Shown piece after piece: positions 6,746-8,884 of a stretch of DNA of 8,884 nucleotides. Under the pieces are notes generated by a model. It made no database searches, had not been told where the DNA came from, and saw only the letters and a program-made list of their open reading frames with translations. How positions within the stretch are numbered: position 1 is the first letter of the stretch; every line of letters begins with the position of its first letter. The translations under genes and the position numbers were made by a program. Origin of the DNA: CAVPGH01 sp046726955 (GTDB taxonomy: Bacteria > Acidobacteriota > Vicinamibacteria > Fen-336); NCBI GenBank assembly GCA_046726955.1, contig JBKPBQ010000084.1, forward strand, positions 1 through 8,884. Reading direction: 5' to 3'.

Positions 6746-8278
6746 ATGACCACCCGCCGCGAGTTCCTCGCTCTCGCCTCGCGCGCCTCGGGCCTCGTGC
6801 TCCTGGGCGCCCTGCCCGCGCGAGGCGACGAGCCCCGCTACAGGCCTCGTGGATATCCGTTCGCGCTCGGTGTCGCCGCGGGAGACCCCGCCCCCGACGG
6901 CTTCGTGCTGTGGACGCGTCTCGGCCACGATCCCCTGCACGGCGGGGGCATGCCGCGCTCACGCGTCGGCGTCGATTGGGAGGTCGCCGGCGACGAGTCC
7001 TTCCGCCGCGTCGTCGCCCGCGGGCAGTCGATGGCGCTGCCGGACCTCGCGCACTCCGTGCACGTCGAGGTCGGCGGGCTTCAACCATCCCGCGACTACT
7101 TCTACCGCTTCACCGCCGGCGGCGAGCGCAGCCCGGTAGGCCACGCGCGTACGACCCCCGCTCGCGGCGACCTCCGGCCGCTCGCCTTCGGCGTCGCCTC
7201 CTGCCAGAGCTACCAGTCGGGCTACTTCACGGCGCTCCGCCACCTCTCGGAGGAAGACCTTGACGCCGTCCTCCACCTCGGCGACTACATCTACGAGAGC
7301 GGCTCGTGGGGCCGCACGCCGGTGCGCGTGCAGGGCCACGAGGTCGTCTCCCTCGCCGAGTACCGCCAGCGTTACGCGCTCTACAAGAGCGATCCCGACC
7401 TCCAGGCCGCGCACAGAAGGCACGCGTTCATCGTGACCTGGGACGACCACGAGGTCGTGAACAACTACGCGAACGACCGGCCCTGGAACGACATGTCGCG
7501 CGAGCGCTTCCTGAAGCGGCGCGCCGCCGCCTACCAGGCCTACTACGAGCACCTGCCGCTGCGCCGCTCCTCGATGCCCCGGGGCCCGAACCTCCGCCTC
7601 TACCGCCGGCTCTCCTACGGGGCGACCGCGGAGCTGCACGTCCTCGACACGCGGCAGTACCGCACCGACCAGCCGTGCGGCGACGGCGTCACGAGGCGGT
7701 GCCCCGAAACCGCCGATCCGCGGGCGACGCTCCTCGGCCCGGAGCAGAAGGCCTGGCTCCTCGGCTTCCTCGCCCGCTCGAGCGCGCGCTTCGACCTCGT
7801 GCTGAACCAGGTGCCCTTCGGACAGATCGACAACGACGCGGGTCCCGACTCAAAGTACGACGAAGACAAGTGGGACGGCTACCTCGCGGAGCGGCGCGAG
7901 CTCGTCAAGGCCTTCGCCAAGAAGCCCACGGGCCCGGTGCTCGTGACCGGCGACATGCACGCCAACGCCGCGCTCGACCTCAAGGCCGACTTCGACGACG
8001 AGCGTTCGCCCGTCGTGGGCGCGGAGTTCATCGGCACGTCGATCAGCACTGCGGGCGACGGCGACGACCTGTCCTCGTTCGGCGAGATCGTCCTGAAGGC
8101 GAACCCGCACGTCCGGTTCTTCAACGGCCAGCGCGGCTACCTGCGCTGCCGCGTGAGCCCGGAGCGCTTCACGACCGACTTCCGCGTGCTCGAGTACGTG
8201 AAGCAGCCGGGCTCCCCGGTCAAGACACGGGCGACGTACGTCGTGGAGGCAGGGCGGCCGGGCGTCCAGAAAGCCTGA
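6746..8278 (+). CDS. phoD: PhoD-family alkaline phosphatase/phosphodiesterase, Tat-exported
   Basis: A complete 510-residue PhoD-type metallophosphatase that releases phosphate from phosphomono- and diesters outside the cytoplasm. The N-terminus is a twin-arginine signal (TRREFLAL at 3-10, hydrophobic stretch to about residue 22, ALPARG), which implies export of the folded, metal-loaded enzyme. The PhoD N-terminal domain follows, with FALGVAAGDPAPDGFVLWTR at 39-58. Catalytic-domain motifs: ASC with metal-binding Cys153; GDYIYE at 179-184 with Asp180 and Tyr183; TWDDHEVVNN at 231-240; LNQVPF at 353-358; and TGDMHANAALDLK at 401-413 with Asp403 and His405. All metal ligands expected for the Fe/Ca PhoD family are present. 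The frame stays open upstream, but the ATG at 6746 is chosen because the Tat signal begins there. It converges with the zinc-ribbon gene, their stops 4 bp apart. PhoD genes are usually phosphate-starvation induced. Confidence 0.95.
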   Translation: MTTRREFLALASRASGLVLLGALPARGDEPRYRPRGYPFALGVAAGDPAPDGFVLWTRLGHDPLHGGGMPRSRVGVDWEVAGDESFRRVVARGQSMALPDLAHSVHVEVGGLQPSRDYFYRFTAGGERSPVGHARTTPARGDLRPLAFGVASCQSYQSGYFTALRHLSEEDLDAVLHLGDYIYESGSWGRTPVRVQGHEVVSLAEYRQRYALYKSDPDLQAAHRRHAFIVTWDDHEVVNNYANDRPWNDMSRERFLKRRAAAYQAYYEHLPLRRSSMPRGPNLRLYRRLSYGATAELHVLDTRQYRTDQPCGDGVTRRCPETADPRATLLGPEQKAWLLGFLARSSARFDLVLNQVPFGQIDNDAGPDSKYDEDKWDGYLAERRELVKAFAKKPTGPVLVTGDMHANAALDLKADFDDERSPVVGAEFIGTSISTAGDGDDLSSFGEIVLKANPHVRFFNGQRGYLRCRVSPERFTTDFRVLEYVKQPGSPVKTRATYVVEAGRPGVQKA

Positions 8279-8282
8279 CGGC

Positions 8283-8813
8283 CTACATCTCGTAGAGCTC
8301 GGGATCGACGCTCGGCGGCAGCAGCCGTCGCCGCAGGCGGGCGAGGCGTTCCTTCGGCTCCGGAGGCGCCCCGCCTCCGGCGGCGAACGGGTCCTCCTCG
8401 AACACGTCGCCCATCTCGGCCTCGACCTTCTCGGGATCCTCGCCGGACTCCATCCGCTTCAGGGCCTCGTCCATTCCGGCACCGACGGGAAGCCCGGCCG
8501 CCCGGAAGACCTCGCGCATGAGGCGCGCCCCCTGCCGCGGGTCGTTCTCGTCCATCGACTCCGCGTCGCGGGCGAGAGAGGACATCGCCTGCTCCAGGCG
8601 GGACTCGTCGAAGCCGGGGGGCAGATCCGCGGCCTCCGGCGTCGCTGCCGGCTCCTCCCTCCGCCCCTTCGAGATCGCGAACGACGACGCGCGACGCGTG
8701 AGGTCCGCGCGGTGGCAGCGGGGACAGTCGGGCGTCTTCGTCGTCGCCACCGTCCGGGACAGGAAGTTGAAGAGGCGGTGGCAGTGCGCGCAGTAGAACT
8801 CGTAGATCGGCAT
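8283..8813 (-). CDS. FmdB-type zinc-ribbon protein
   Basis: A 176-residue protein with an N-terminal FmdB/CxxC zinc ribbon: MPIYEFYCAHCHRLF, then PDCPRCH, giving Cys8, Cys11, Cys30 and Cys33 as a four-cysteine zinc site. After a basic SFAISKGRR segment, an acidic helical region follows, including SRLEQAMSSLARDAESMDE and MESGEDPEKVEAEMGDVFEE (each within about residues 70-145). The last 30 residues are basic (KERLARLRRRLLPPS). FmdB-type proteins are small putative regulators or assembly factors; this one is longer than the usual 60-110 residues because of the tail, which I recall from similar zinc-ribbon proteins in other high-GC bacteria. Its ATG overlaps the stop of the preceding gene (TGATG), so translation is probably coupled. 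Function is unknown beyond likely zinc binding. Confidence 0.8.
   Translation of the reverse strand: MPIYEFYCAHCHRLFNFLSRTVATTKTPDCPRCHRADLTRRASSFAISKGRREEPAATPEAADLPPGFDESRLEQAMSSLARDAESMDENDPRQGARLMREVFRAAGLPVGAGMDEALKRMESGEDPEKVEAEMGDVFEEDPFAAGGGAPPEPKERLARLRRRLLPPSVDPELYEM
8360..8380. repeat. Perfect inverted repeat inside the zinc-ribbon gene
   Basis: CCGGAGGCG and CGCCTCCGG form 9-bp perfect arms around a CCC loop. The element lies about 75 bp inside the 3' end of the zinc-ribbon gene, in the Gly/Pro-rich GGGAPPEP coding segment, and could fold into a strong hairpin in either transcript. It may just reflect Gly and Pro codons in GC-rich DNA. Confidence 0.5.
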
Positions 8814-8884
8814 CAGTAGATCTTGAGCCCGAGCACCCTCCGCCAGACCGTCTCGTGCCGGACCTCGTCCACCAGTATGAAGGC
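8813..8884 (-). CDS. C-terminal end of an unidentified protein (partial)
   Basis: The last 23 codons of a gene entering from the right edge end in TGA at 8815-8813. The tail includes LVDEVRHETVWRRVLG and closes with LKIY. The E-x-x-H spacing in a helix is reminiscent of ferritin-like di-iron helices, but the fragment is too short to assign. Evidence that it is coding: it stays open to the edge and ends in a one-base overlap (TGATG) with the zinc-ribbon gene, as in a coupled operon. Confidence 0.5.
   Translation of the reverse strand, partial: AFILVDEVRHETVWRRVLGLKIY

Overview
The window is very GC-rich, densely packed bacterial DNA. Codon third positions are almost all G or C, intergenic gaps are short, and several genes overlap or nearly touch. 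The gene set fits a free-living soil or sediment bacterium: a PPi-type phosphofructokinase, a glycine C-acetyltransferase (Kbl), a soluble cytochrome P450, a Tat-exported PhoD phosphatase and an FHA-domain protein. Acidobacteriota, Myxococcota, Rokubacteria-like and related lineages would all fit. Nothing in the sequence (no rRNA, no tRNA) fixes the phylum. I found no mobile element, CRISPR array or tRNA.

Layout. (1) 1-958: a divergent pair, with an FHA-domain protein running off the left edge on the minus strand and, on the plus strand, a DUF2203 protein followed by a one-helix membrane protein. The 58-bp gap between the divergent starts holds a promoter for each direction, and both genes appear to be leaderless. 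(2) 981-5408, minus strand: a tight four-gene operon read from right to left as PPi-phosphofructokinase, ChrR-like zinc/cupin anti-sigma-type protein, Kbl, cytochrome P450, with gaps of only 2, 2 and 5 bp. (3) 5470-6384, minus strand: a secreted alpha/beta hydrolase, 61 bp upstream of that operon. (4) 6430-6745: a 316-bp gap with a likely hydrolase promoter, a coding-like stretch that resembles a frameshifted gene remnant, and a likely near-leaderless promoter for phoD. (5) 6746-8278, plus strand: PhoD. (6) 8283-8884, minus strand: a zinc-ribbon (FmdB-type) protein and the last 23 codons of an upstream gene, overlapping at TGATG.

How the genes may work together. The four-gene operon joins reversible glycolysis (PPi-PFK) to interconversion of 2-amino-3-oxobutyrate with glycine and acetyl-CoA (Kbl), a monooxygenase (P450) and a zinc-cupin sensor-like protein. 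No threonine dehydrogenase, P450 redox partner or ECF sigma factor lies in the window, so all three proteins lack their expected partner locally. This unusual combination, and the repeated placement of -10 boxes 7-9 nt before start codons, are the most notable signals. I did not see a clear, wholly new defence or biosynthetic system here.
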